Below the pieces are notes generated by a model, which worked only from the letters and a program-made list of their open reading frames with translations, searched no databases and was not told where the DNA came from. This document shows, one piece after another, positions 53,075-62,153 of a DNA stretch of 64,000 nt. This DNA comes from Cupriavidus pinatubonensis. Lineage in GTDB: Bacteria; Pseudomonadota; Gammaproteobacteria; Burkholderiales; Burkholderiaceae. A program made the translations under genes and the position numbers. The stretch spans positions 2,294,001 to 2,358,000 of the forward strand of contig NZ_CP080766.1 of the NCBI RefSeq assembly GCF_019602855.1, in the 5' to 3' direction. Position 1 is the stretch's first letter. Every line of letters begins with the position of its first letter.

Positions 53075-54043
53075 ATGTTCCACCGCACTTTCGGGTTCGT
53101 CGCCGCGGCGATGCTGCTGAGCCTCAATGCCTTGTCCGCCGCAGCGGCCTATCCGGACAAACCTGTGCGCATCGTCGTGCCGAATCCTCCGGGTGGGGCG
53201 GTAGACGTGATCACGCGAAAGATCGCGCAGAAGCTCAGTACGCAAACGGGGCAGAGCTTCGTCGTCGAAAACAAGCCGGGTGCGTCCGGCACCATTGGCA
53301 CGTCGCAGGTGGTGAACGCGCAGCCCGACGGCTACACGCTGCTGGCAAACGACAGCTCGTACACGACATTGCCGTATGTCTTCAAGAAGCTGAACTGGGA
53401 TCACCAGTCGGCGCTCATTCCCATCGCGCCATTCTCGTTTGCGCCGGTGGTGGTCGGCGTCAAGGCTGGCTCGCGATTCAAGGACCTGCCATCGCTGGTG
53501 GCCTATGCAAAAGCCCATCCCGACGAGGTGACGTTTGGCAGCGGTGGTCCGGGCAGCGCGCCGCATTTTGCCGCGGAAGCCTTCCAGCAGGCGGCGGGAA
53601 TCAAGCTGATGCATGTTCCGTACAAGGGTGCGGGCGAGGCCATGGTGGGTCTGCTCGGCGGCAACGTCGATTTGCTCTTTGTGTCGACGCCGTCCGCGCT
53701 GGCACAGGTCAAGGGTAACCAGATGCGGCTGCTGGCCATCAGCGGGAAGAGCCGCGTTGACGCTTTCCCCAATGTGCCGACGTTCGCGGAAGGCGGTGTT
53801 CCTAGCTTCAGCCTGTTCAATTGGGCCGGCCTGGCTGCGCCGAAGGGCACGCCGAAAGACGTCATTGCGCGTCTGCAAGCAGAAATCCAGAAGGCGCTCC
53901 AGACGCCTGACGTGAAGGAATTCATTGCCCGGCTGGGCGCCCAACCGGGCAGTCTTGACAGCCCCGCGTTTGCGCAGCTGATCCAACGCGAGACTGCGCA
54001 GTGGGCACCCGTGGCGCAGAAAGCCAATATCGAGAAGCAGTAA
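53075..54043 (+). CDS. Bug-type solute-binding protein
   Basis: A 322-residue periplasmic binding protein with a signal peptide (about 1-24, cleavage near SAAAAYPDKP). Landmarks IVVPNPPGGAVDVITRKIA, VVENKPGASGTIG, DGYTLLAND and HVPYKGAGEAMVGLLGG. The more usual PFPPGG motif reads PNPPGG here. AAGGAGA precedes the ATG. Third gene of the cluster, followed by the SMP-30 lactonase gene. Confidence 0.92.
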   Translation: MFHRTFGFVAAAMLLSLNALSAAAAYPDKPVRIVVPNPPGGAVDVITRKIAQKLSTQTGQSFVVENKPGASGTIGTSQVVNAQPDGYTLLANDSSYTTLPYVFKKLNWDHQSALIPIAPFSFAPVVVGVKAGSRFKDLPSLVAYAKAHPDEVTFGSGGPGSAPHFAAEAFQQAAGIKLMHVPYKGAGEAMVGLLGGNVDLLFVSTPSALAQVKGNQMRLLAISGKSRVDAFPNVPTFAEGGVPSFSLFNWAGLAAPKGTPKDVIARLQAEIQKALQTPDVKEFIARLGAQPGSLDSPAFAQLIQRETAQWAPVAQKANIEKQ

Positions 54044-54057
54044 GACAGGAGCGGATG

Positions 54058-54981
54058 ATGTTTCTTCTCCAGCAACCAACCGTTCGCGATGCCAGCGTCT
54101 TCACGAAGCTGCCGGAATCACTCCGTCGGCAAGGTAGCGATAACGCATGGGTCCGCGCCAACCGCCCGGATCTGCGGACGGATTCGTTTCTGGAAGGGCC
54201 GGTATGGGCCGATGACCACCTGTGGGTGACGGACATACCTTTCGGCCGGATCTTTCGCGTATCGCTGCAAGGCGAGTGGGAAGTCGTGGCCGAGTATGAC
54301 GGTGAGCCAAATGGCATGAAGCGCATGGCCAGCGGGGATTTCCTGATCACCGATTATCGCCTCGGCCTGATGCACCTTGACGCCAGCACGGGCAAGGTCA
54401 CGCCGTTCCTGGAGCGCAGAAATTCGGAGCGCTTCCGCGGCGTCAACGACCTGACCTTCGATTCCAACGGCAATTTGTACTTTACCGACCAGGGCCAGAC
54501 CGGCATGCATGACCCGACCGGGCGCGTATATAGGCTGAGCCCTGAGGGCAAGCTGGACCTGCTGCTCTCCAACGCTCCGAGCCCGAACGGCCTCGTGCTG
54601 TCGCCCGATGAGCGCGTGTTGTTCGTCGCCATGACGCGCGGCAACTGTGTATGGCGCGTACCGCTGCAGGCCGATGGCTCAGTGAGCAAGGTGGGACAGT
54701 TCTTTACATCGTATGGGCCCAGCGGTCCCGATGGTCTGGCCATGCGTTCGGACGGCTGCCTGCTGGTCGCCAATCCGGGACTGGCTTACGTCTGGGTCCT
54801 GAATCATCGGGCGGAACCGGTAGAGGTCATCCGCGGGCAAGCCGGCACGTCGCTGACGAACCTGTGCTTTGGCGGTGCCGAAAGGAAAACCCTGTTCATC
54901 ACGGAGTCGACGACGGGCACGATTCTTTGTGCAGAGATGTCTGAGCCCGGCGCTCCGGTCCACGAAGGGCGCCGGGCATGA
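54058..54981 (+). CDS. SMP-30/gluconolactonase-family protein
   Basis: A 307-residue beta-propeller of the SMP-30/gluconolaconase/LRE family, probably a sugar-acid or other lactonase. Metal-site residues of the family are visible: Glu in SFLEGPVWADDHLWVTD, Asn in FRGVNDLTFDSNGNLYFTDQG, and the Asn and Asp of PSPNGLVLSPDE and GPDGLAMRSDG. Either Met of the pair at 54055/54058 could be the start; spacing to CAGGAG favours 54058. Its stop overlaps the amidohydrolase start by four bases. Confidence 0.9.
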   Translation: MFLLQQPTVRDASVFTKLPESLRRQGSDNAWVRANRPDLRTDSFLEGPVWADDHLWVTDIPFGRIFRVSLQGEWEVVAEYDGEPNGMKRMASGDFLITDYRLGLMHLDASTGKVTPFLERRNSERFRGVNDLTFDSNGNLYFTDQGQTGMHDPTGRVYRLSPEGKLDLLLSNAPSPNGLVLSPDERVLFVAMTRGNCVWRVPLQADGSVSKVGQFFTSYGPSGPDGLAMRSDGCLLVANPGLAYVWVLNHRAEPVEVIRGQAGTSLTNLCFGGAERKTLFITESTTGTILCAEMSEPGAPVHEGRRA

Positions 54982-55826
54982 CTTCCGCAAGCGGTTCCGT
55001 CATCGAATTCGTCGGCGCTTGCGACTGCCACATGCACGTGTATGGCAGCCGTTACCCGATTACACCGGGGGCCACGTTGCGCCCGGCAGACGCTTCGGTG
55101 GCCGATTACCGCCGCGTTCAGCAAGACCTTGGGACGCAGCGTGTGATCGTCGTGACGCCGTCGACCTACGGGGTCGACAACGCGAGCACGGTGGACGCGA
55201 TTGCCGAGTTTGGTGAGAACGCTCGCGGCGTTGCCGTGGTGGACGGCACGGTGACCGATGCCGGGCTCGAGAGCCTGCACCAGGCCGGCATCCGCGGTAT
55301 CAGGCTGAACCTGACGCTGCCTGCACCGGTGACACTGGATGAACTGCCGCAACTTGCCGAGCGGATTGCGCCAATGGGCTGGCATGCGCAGCTCAATGTG
55401 CCACCCGCCTGGCTTCCGGAGATCGCGGGCATGCTCGAACGCCTGCCGGTCCCGATCGTCTTCGATCACTACGGACACTTGCCGCCGGGCACGCCGGAGA
55501 CAGAGGCGGCAATCCGCGTGATTGCCAGCCTGTTGGATTCCGGCAAGGCATGGGTCAAGCTGTCCGGACCGTACATCGAGTCGCTGGAGGGCGCGCCACA
55601 CTACGCGGACATGCGGCCGCTGGCGCAGCGTTACCTGGCGCTCGCGCCGGAACGCACGCTGTGGGGCTCCGATTGGCCACACCCCACGCAACGGGCGAAG
55701 GGCAACGCCGTCGACGACGCAGGCCTGCTCGACACCTTCCTGGGCTGGTGCCAGTCGGGCAGCCTCGCGGAACAAGTGCTCGTGCGCAATCCTCAGAACC
55801 TGTATGGGTTCCAGGCATTGAAATAA
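54978..55826 (+). CDS. Amidohydrolase (2-pyrone-4,6-dicarboxylate lactonase-like)
   Basis: A 282-residue metal-dependent TIM-barrel hydrolase of the amidohydrolase-2 group. The entry motif CDCHMHVYG, IVFDHYGHLPPG, KLSGPY and LWGSDWPHPTQ with the catalytic Asp match PDC lactonase (LigI)-type enzymes. It would hydrolyse a lactone. With an RraA-type aldolase, a lactonase and a dehydrogenase in the same operon, a route through a lactone to an aldol-cleavable hydroxy-oxoacid is plausible, resembling protocatechuate 4,5-cleavage steps, but no dioxygenase is present. Confidence 0.9.
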   Translation: MTSASGSVIEFVGACDCHMHVYGSRYPITPGATLRPADASVADYRRVQQDLGTQRVIVVTPSTYGVDNASTVDAIAEFGENARGVAVVDGTVTDAGLESLHQAGIRGIRLNLTLPAPVTLDELPQLAERIAPMGWHAQLNVPPAWLPEIAGMLERLPVPIVFDHYGHLPPGTPETEAAIRVIASLLDSGKAWVKLSGPYIESLEGAPHYADMRPLAQRYLALAPERTLWGSDWPHPTQRAKGNAVDDAGLLDTFLGWCQSGSLAEQVLVRNPQNLYGFQALK

Positions 55827-55887
55827 GCAAGTCCCCTCACCGATTGACGGGGGCCTCAAAAAACATCAGACAGACACCGGAGACTAC

Positions 55888-56886
55888 ATGCTCAAGAGGA
55901 TCCTTTCGAAAGGGCGTGCGCACAGGCTCGGCGCCGTCATGGCGCTGGCATCGTCGTTCGTGACAATCGGCGCACATGCCCAGTCGGACTGGCCGAATAA
56001 GGTTATCAACTATGTCGTGCCGTATCCCGCTGGCGGGACGACGGATATTCTTGCGCGCCTGATTGCCCAGAAGGTCGGCCAAGCCCTGCACACGACCATT
56101 GTGGTCGAGAACCGGCCCGGCGCAACGGGTGCAATCGGTTCCGCCTATGTCGCACGCTCGGCTCCTGACGGTTATACGCTGCTCGGCGCATCGACCGCGT
56201 CGCATGCGATCAACCCGGCGCTGAATCCGAAGCTGCCCTACGACGCGGTCAAATCCTTCACGCCGGTTGCCTTGTATGGAACGATCCCTAGCGTGCTGAT
56301 CGTCGGGCCGAACAGTGCCTATCAGAGCGTCAAGGATCTGCTGGCAGCGGCAAAGAAGAAGCCCGGCGCCATTTCGTACGCGTCGGGTGGCAACGGCACC
56401 ATCCTGCAGATGTCGGCAGAGCTGTTGCAGCAACAGCAGGGTGTGCGGATGACGCACGTGCCGTACAAGGGCGATGTGCCGGCGATCCAGGACGTCATGG
56501 CAGGCCATGTCGACTTCATGTTTGCCCCGACCGCACCAATCCTGCCGCACGTTCAGGCAGGCAAGCTGCGCGCGCTTGCCGTGGCGACGGCGGCACGTGT
56601 TCCGACGCTGCCCAACGTTCCGACCATGGCGGAAGCGGGCGTTCCGAACTTCGAGGCGGAGCAATGGCAAGGCGTCTATGTGCCGGCCGGCACTCCGGCC
56701 GCCATCGTGCAGCGCCTGAATGCCGAGATCAACCGCGCGCTGCAGGATCCCGAGGTCAGGCAGCAACTCGCCAAACTGGGCATCAGGATTGCTGGCGGAC
56801 CGCCGGAGCGCCTGACCGAGATCCAGAAGGCGGATACCGCGAAGTGGGCGCGCGTCGGCAAGGCCGCCGGCATCCTGCTGGACTGA
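55888..56886 (+). CDS. Bug-type solute-binding protein
   Basis: A 332-residue periplasmic binding protein with a signal peptide (about 1-31, cleavage near GAHAQSDWP). Landmarks YVVPYPAGGTTDILARLIAQ, VVENRPGATGAIGSAYVA, DGYTLLGA and HVPYKGDVPAIQDVMAG. Its upstream gap of 61 bases includes GACGGGGGCC-type sequence but no clear terminator, so it may belong to the cluster. It is distinct from the Bug protein at 53075, so the cluster may sense two ligands. Confidence 0.92.
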   Translation: MLKRILSKGRAHRLGAVMALASSFVTIGAHAQSDWPNKVINYVVPYPAGGTTDILARLIAQKVGQALHTTIVVENRPGATGAIGSAYVARSAPDGYTLLGASTASHAINPALNPKLPYDAVKSFTPVALYGTIPSVLIVGPNSAYQSVKDLLAAAKKKPGAISYASGGNGTILQMSAELLQQQQGVRMTHVPYKGDVPAIQDVMAGHVDFMFAPTAPILPHVQAGKLRALAVATAARVPTLPNVPTMAEAGVPNFEAEQWQGVYVPAGTPAAIVQRLNAEINRALQDPEVRQQLAKLGIRIAGGPPERLTEIQKADTAKWARVGKAAGILLD

Positions 56887-56993
56887 GCCATGACTGCGGC
56901 ATCAGCCTGACACCTGGGGCCAGTTTCGCAGCGGAGCCATCCGCGGATCGCCCCACACGCCCGCACGGGTTTGCATAACCACTGGAAGCAAGA

Positions 56994-57241
56994 TGTTGTA
57001 CTCCGCAGTCACCGATCACAAAGAGCAGGACCTGGAAGCCAGCACGACGATCAGCAAGATTTCATGGCGTATCGCAACGCGTCGTCGAACCTGATTGGCG
57101 GCGGCATGGTTTCGCTGATAGGTCTCATTAAGGCATCGACTGGCAGCTACGCCTGGCGTTGCTGCCGATTGTCGCGCTGACGCTGGTCGGCAGCGCATCG
57201 CTGCTGTGGATCAGCCGAAACGCGCCGCAGCACAAGCCCTG
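56994..57241 (+). pseudogene. MFS transporter remnant
   Basis: Two pieces of an MFS transporter end lie here in different frames: SAVTDHKEQDLEASTTISKI (from about 56997), which ends in a frameshift, and the C-terminal helix DWQLRLALLPIVALTLVGSA followed by LLWISRNAPQHKP and a stop (57139-57241). The frame in between (NLIGGGMVSLIGLI) is out of phase. Most of the transporter is missing, so the gene is dead. It lies between two Bug genes and may once have been part of the operon. Confidence 0.5.
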
Positions 57242-57427
57242 AGCTGTCAAGCCCGATCCATTGCATCGCTGAGACCGCGGCATGCGGTTCAGCGAGGCGC
57301 ATGAAATTCGCCCACAGAAGATTGCAGTGTTCGCCGCACCGCGTGGCGCGTTACGGCTGCGCACCCGGACTGAATGCCACGCAACGACGACGCAGATTCC
57401 TCTTTCACAAAGACACAGGAGACAGAC

Positions 57428-58396
57428 ATGCAGTTCATTCGACGCGGCCTATGGGCCGTGGCCGCAAGCCTTTTCGCGCTCACTGCTTTTGCCCAGACTT
57501 ATCCCGCCAAGCCGATCCGCGTGTACGTGCCGTTTCCGGCCGGCGGCGGCACCGACGTCATTGCGCGGGAGGTGTCGAACCGGGTGTCGGTCACCCAGGG
57601 CTGGAACATCGTCATCGAAAACAAGCCCGGCTCGGGCGGAAACCTAGGCGTGGATGCAGCGGCCAAGGCGCCGGCGGACGGCTACACGCTGGCACTCGGC
57701 CAGACCAGCAATCTTTCCGTCAATCCGACGCTGTACGCCAGGATGCCGTACGACTCGGTGAAGGACCTGACGCCGATTTCGCTGGTGGCGAGCGCACCGC
57801 TGGTGATCGTGGTGGGCGCCGATTCACCCTACAAGACGCTGCAGGACATCATGGCGGCGAGCAAGGCAAAGCCGGGCTCGCTGACTTTTGCGTCGCCCGG
57901 CAACGGGACGGTGGCCCACCTGACCATCGAACTGCTGCAGAAGACCGCCAATGTCAAATTCACGCATGTTCCGTACAAGGGCGCTTCGCAGGCGACCACG
58001 GACCTGATCGGCGGCCAGGTGCAGCTGTATGCGGCGTCGATCCCGACGCTGCTCGGGCAGATCAGGAGCGGACGACTGCGCGCCATCGCCGTGACCTCGG
58101 CGCAGCGCACCACCGATCTGCCACAGGTTCCGACGGTGGCCGAGTCCGGCTACAAGGGCTTCGAGTCGGTCACGTGGTTTGGCTTCGTCGGACCCGCAGG
58201 CATCCCGCAGCCGATCGTCACCAGGCTCAACGCTGAAATCAACAAGGTGCTGCAGTCGCCCGAACTGAAGAAGAAGCTGAGCGAGCAGGGCGCTACCGTG
58301 CTCGGCGGCACGCCCGAACAGTTTGCTTCGCTGATCAGAAGCGAAATTGGCCGATGGTCTCCGATCGTCAAGGCATCCGGCGCGAAGCTGGACTGA
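57428..58396 (+). CDS. Bug-type solute-binding protein
   Basis: A 322-residue periplasmic binding protein with a signal peptide (about 1-23, cleavage near TAFAQTYP). Landmarks VYVPFPAGGGTDVIAREVS, VIENKPGSGGNLG, DGYTLALG and HVPYKGASQATTDLIGG. AGGAGACAG precedes the ATG. Third Bug gene of this region; the MFS remnant separates it from the rest, so it may have its own promoter. Confidence 0.92.
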   Translation: MQFIRRGLWAVAASLFALTAFAQTYPAKPIRVYVPFPAGGGTDVIAREVSNRVSVTQGWNIVIENKPGSGGNLGVDAAAKAPADGYTLALGQTSNLSVNPTLYARMPYDSVKDLTPISLVASAPLVIVVGADSPYKTLQDIMAASKAKPGSLTFASPGNGTVAHLTIELLQKTANVKFTHVPYKGASQATTDLIGGQVQLYAASIPTLLGQIRSGRLRAIAVTSAQRTTDLPQVPTVAESGYKGFESVTWFGFVGPAGIPQPIVTRLNAEINKVLQSPELKKKLSEQGATVLGGTPEQFASLIRSEIGRWSPIVKASGAKLD

Positions 58397-58624
58397 TCGG
58401 GAACTTGACCTGCGGCGTTGAAGATGGACGGTGGGTGGGGCGCGCGGACTGCACCGCGCTCCACCTGCACTTTCTACATGATGTCGACCTTCTGACATCC
58501 AACATCGCGCTCCGCGAGTGCCGTAGGCTGACCATGGGCACGCCCGGGCGGCGGCGGCGACGCCGGATTCGCCACCCGTGACGTCGACATGCGCGAATGG
58601 CACCAATCCTGCTAGTTGCCGGAA

Positions 58625-59878
58625 ATGGACCACGGATGGACGACGGGCAACCGGTTTCGCTTACTGGAGAACGGGGAGGAATACTTCCCCAGGCTGATTG
58701 CGGCCCTGAACGCCGCGCATACCAGTGTGCTGCTGGAAACGTTCATCCTCGCCGAGGATGACGTCGGTTGCCGGCTCGCCGAAGCGCTGGCCGCCGCAGC
58801 GCGACGGGGCGTGCAGGTAGCGCTGACCGTCGATGGTTTCGGATCGGCCGATCTGTCTGCCGACTATATGGTGAGGTTGACGCAGGCAGGCGTTGCGGTG
58901 CGCATGTTCTCGCCGGGCCGCCGGCTGTTGGGCAAACGTGCCAATCTCTTCCGCCGGTTGCACCGCAAGCTGGTGGCCATCGACGCATCCGTCGCGTTCG
59001 TCGGCGGGATCAACCTGTGCGTCGATCATCTTGTCCAGGCAAGCCCCATCGCCAAACAGGACTACGCGGTGGAGGTACAAGGGCCCGCTGCAGAAGCCAT
59101 CCACAGGTTCATGCTGGAAGCGATTGGCGCCGGGGCCAAATGGCCACAGGCCATGCGCTGGCGGCGTCCGGCGGCGCGCGGCAACGCGGCTTTTGACGCT
59201 GACTTGCCAGGTGCCGCCTTGCTTGTGACACGGGACAACCGGGCACATCGGAGCGACATCGAGCGGCACTACCTGATGGCGATCCGCGCGGCGCGGCGCG
59301 AGATCGTCATTGCCAATGCGTACTTCCTGCCCGGCTATCGCCTGCTGCAGGCGATCTGCGCCGCGGCGCAGCGCGGCGTCGATGTGAGGCTGATCTTGCA
59401 AGGCAGGCCGGACATGGTGTGGGTCAAGCGCACCGTCGACATGTTGTACGCCCACTTGCGTGAATCGGGTGTGCGGATTTTCGAGTACTGCGAGCGTCCC
59501 AACCATAGCAAGGTGGCCGTGGTGGACGATGACTGGGCCACGGTGGGATCGAGCAATCTCGATCCCCTGAGCCTGTCGCTAAACCTCGAAGCCAATCTCG
59601 TGATTCGCGATGGCGCGTTCGTCGCCACGCTAAAGGACACCCTGCGCGACCTGATGGTCCGCAGTTGCACGGAGATATCCGCCGTCGAGCGCGGACAGGG
59701 CGCGTGGTGGCATGGCATCGCCACGCCGCTGATCTTCCACTTCCTGCGCAAGTTTCCCGCCTGGGCCGGATGGCTGCCGGCCCATACGCCCCGGCTGGTG
59801 TCGCCGGAGATTCCGGCGGCCGGCGTTGCGCCGCCGGCAGACATGGCCGTGCACAACGTTCAACGGGATGGCTCATGA
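58625..59878 (+). CDS. clsB: Cardiolipin synthase B
   Basis: A 417-residue phospholipase-D-superfamily enzyme with two HKD motifs: His113-Lys115-Asp120 (HRKLVAID) and His294-Lys296-Asp301 (HSKVAVVD). ClsB condenses phosphatidylglycerol with another phospholipid to make cardiolipin at the inner membrane; it has no N-terminal membrane helices, as in ClsB. The stop overlaps the ybhN start, matching the clsB-ybhN order of E. coli. A TTG at 58616 could add three residues; the ribosome site is weak. Confidence 0.92.
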   Translation: MDHGWTTGNRFRLLENGEEYFPRLIAALNAAHTSVLLETFILAEDDVGCRLAEALAAAARRGVQVALTVDGFGSADLSADYMVRLTQAGVAVRMFSPGRRLLGKRANLFRRLHRKLVAIDASVAFVGGINLCVDHLVQASPIAKQDYAVEVQGPAAEAIHRFMLEAIGAGAKWPQAMRWRRPAARGNAAFDADLPGAALLVTRDNRAHRSDIERHYLMAIRAARREIVIANAYFLPGYRLLQAICAAAQRGVDVRLILQGRPDMVWVKRTVDMLYAHLRESGVRIFEYCERPNHSKVAVVDDDWATVGSSNLDPLSLSLNLEANLVIRDGAFVATLKDTLRDLMVRSCTEISAVERGQGAWWHGIATPLIFHFLRKFPAWAGWLPAHTPRLVSPEIPAAGVAPPADMAVHNVQRDGS

Positions 59879-60840
59879 CAAGCACTACCGCTCTGCGCCG
59901 TGCGTTTCGACGCGGCATCCGCTGGTCGACCATCAAACGCGTGAGCGGCATCTTATTCGCGGCGCTGGTCGTTTACCTGATCTATCACAGCCTGCGGGGC
60001 GTCGACTGGCCGCAGGTATGGCAGGGCCTGCAGCGCTACAACGCGGCCACGCTGCTGCCGGTCATGGCGCTGGCCTGTGTCAGCTTCTCGCTGCACGCCT
60101 CGTTCGACATCCTCGGGCGCCACTACACGGGGCATCACCTGTCCACGCCGCGCGTCATGCTGATCGCGTTCATCGCGTACATCTTCAACCTCAACGTTGG
60201 CGCGATGGTGGGCGGCCTGGGCATGCGACTGCGGCTCTATTCGCGTGCCAATGTCAGCGGGTCACAAGTGGCCGGCATCTACACCATTGCCATCATCACG
60301 AACTGGACCGGCTACATGCTCCTGGCTGGCGGCGTGCTCGCGGCGGTGCCGCCCGTGTTGCCGAAGGAGTGGGGTGTCACGCCGTGGATGCTCCGCGCCC
60401 TTGGTGTCCTGATGCTGGCTTGTGGGCTGCTCTACTGGGTGGCCTGTGCCAAGGCAAAGACGCGCAGCATCCGGTTCAAAAAGCGCGTGTTCCGGCTGCC
60501 GGGCATCCGCTTTGCATTGCTGCAGACCGCGTTGTCCGTCACGAACTGGATCGTGCTCGCCAGCATCATCAACCTGCTGCTGCCAAAGGAGGTGACGCTG
60601 TGGCAATGCCTTGCCGCCTTGCTGGTCGGCGCGGTCGCGGGCGCGCTCGCCCATATTCCGGCTGGCATTGGCGTGCTGGAAACCGTGTTCGTGGTGCTGT
60701 TGCGGCCAGTCGCCCCGGAACATGTCGTGGTCGCTGCCTTGATCGCTTACCGGGCGCTCTATTACCTGCTGCCGATGGTGGTCGCGTCGTCGATGTACGC
60801 GTGGATGGAGTTGCGCGGTGCACCCGCGCCGGCTCGCTAG
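59875..60840 (+). CDS. ybhN: YbhN/LPG-synthase-domain membrane protein
   Basis: A 321-residue integral membrane protein of the UPF0104/lysylphosphatidylglycerol synthetase transmembrane family, with about eight helices (for example LLPVMALACVSFSLHASFDIL and VLIGAVAGALAHIP-type late helices with HIPAGIGVLETVFV). The start overlaps clsB by ATGA. In E. coli the pair is cotranscribed; YbhN has been linked to lipid handling but its reaction is unclear. Confidence 0.9.
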   Translation: MTSTTALRRAFRRGIRWSTIKRVSGILFAALVVYLIYHSLRGVDWPQVWQGLQRYNAATLLPVMALACVSFSLHASFDILGRHYTGHHLSTPRVMLIAFIAYIFNLNVGAMVGGLGMRLRLYSRANVSGSQVAGIYTIAIITNWTGYMLLAGGVLAAVPPVLPKEWGVTPWMLRALGVLMLACGLLYWVACAKAKTRSIRFKKRVFRLPGIRFALLQTALSVTNWIVLASIINLLLPKEVTLWQCLAALLVGAVAGALAHIPAGIGVLETVFVVLLRPVAPEHVVVAALIAYRALYYLLPMVVASSMYAWMELRGAPAPAR

Positions 60841-60919
60841 CAAAGGGAGTTGGTGCCCAGTGGATCATCGTTGGTGGCAACGGCTGATGCGTCCCGGCCC
60901 CGGGGCGCGGTACAGGTCC

Positions 60920-61930
60920 TCAATACGCCGTAAAGCGCCAGGACTGGTGGATTGCCACCCCATTTCGCGCACCTGCGAAGGTCGCCTTGTATGTGCCGGG
61001 AGCGATGGGTTGTGTGGGGAGCAGGAAAACTACGCCTCGATACAGGCTCGCGTCCGCGATAGCCGAAGCAACCGAACCCGCCTTGGATTCTGCCGGCACC
61101 AGGATACGAGCCGGCACGGCATAGCCGCCTGGCCCCGTGAGGGTGAAGTCTGAAACCGTCAGTACGTCGGACGGCCTTTCCACGTTGACCCGGAACATGA
61201 TGGGTGGACCGGCGGTGGCCAGATCGGGCGCCGGATTCGGGATCTCTTCCGCCGGAACGAACACGCCGTGGACGCTGGCATTGTTGGCCGGGTAATGGGC
61301 GCCAGTGCCGGGGGACAATTGCTGGCCGCCCCATTGGGCCAGGCCATAGCCGCCAGTGCCGTCCGCGGTCACTATGCCGAAGTTCGCCACGCAGTAATTG
61401 TCACGCATCGCGAGACCGATAGTCTCCTGGTTGCTGGTAATCCCCTGCAGGTGGTAAACCGAGTTCGCCATCGACGCCAGGCAGCGGCCGATGTCGCCGT
61501 TGTAGGCGTTCTGTCCGACCCATTGCTTGTGCGAGCCGCCCACGGCAAGTACCTGACGGTACGGGTCGGGGCTGGTGAAGCCGGGATTTCCCGGGATCTC
61601 CGTGTGGCTCATCGCCGCATTGAGCTTCATGTACTCCAGGTGGTTCTCGGCCGCCGCGTCCAGTGCAGGGTCTTGCCGCAATGCACCTACGCCGATTGCG
61701 AGGCGCAGGGCATTGAGCGCGTTGAAGAATTCGAGCCGGGGATCGGTTCGGAAGTAAGTCGATTTGTGGGTGCCGGTGGTCGGCGCGGAAGGAGAAAACT
61801 CATTACTGACGGTGGGTCTGTGTGGCAGGTTTGCGGCGATCGTCGAAGGGGCGGCAACGACGTTGTCAATGCGGGCGCAGACCGCGACAAGGACAAATGT
61901 CGCGGCGACTGCGAAATGGCTCTTTCTCAC
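60920..61930 (-). CDS. Exported CAP-domain (SCP-like) protein
   Basis: A 336-residue secreted protein: signal peptide (about 1-26, cleavage near VVAAPSTIA), a CAP/SCP domain (about 65-215; FFNALNALRLAIGVGALRQD, AAENHLEYM, HTEIPGNPGF, GQNAYNGD) and a C-terminal beta-rich domain (about 240-336, RPSDVLTVSDFTLTGPGG). CAP domains occur in secreted proteins of varied, often unknown, function. It is convergent with ybhN and monocistronic. Confidence 0.88.
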   Translation of the reverse strand: MRKSHFAVAATFVLVAVCARIDNVVAAPSTIAANLPHRPTVSNEFSPSAPTTGTHKSTYFRTDPRLEFFNALNALRLAIGVGALRQDPALDAAAENHLEYMKLNAAMSHTEIPGNPGFTSPDPYRQVLAVGGSHKQWVGQNAYNGDIGRCLASMANSVYHLQGITSNQETIGLAMRDNYCVANFGIVTADGTGGYGLAQWGGQQLSPGTGAHYPANNASVHGVFVPAEEIPNPAPDLATAGPPIMFRVNVERPSDVLTVSDFTLTGPGGYAVPARILVPAESKAGSVASAIADASLYRGVVFLLPTQPIAPGTYKATFAGARNGVAIHQSWRFTAY

Positions 61931-62153
61931 GTTCTTCGGGTTGTTATAGGTCTGTACACGCGGGGTTCAGGGCGGCGCCGGATCCTGGGGAGCCGCTCCC
62001 CCGAGCCATAACGCGAGATGACGGAGATTCGTGCACACGATTTGCGCCCGGCCGGTACGTCGGATCCCTGGCCATGTTCACGACAGGACAATCTGATATC
62101 GTATTGCGCCCCGGCCGTGTGCCCCAGAGACCAACCTGACAAGAGAGGCAAGA

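Noticed and set aside
51362..55826. Protocatechuate 4,5-cleavage (lig-type) operon
   Set aside because: Lactonase- and aldolase-like genes are present, but the dioxygenase, hydratase and isomerase genes are missing.
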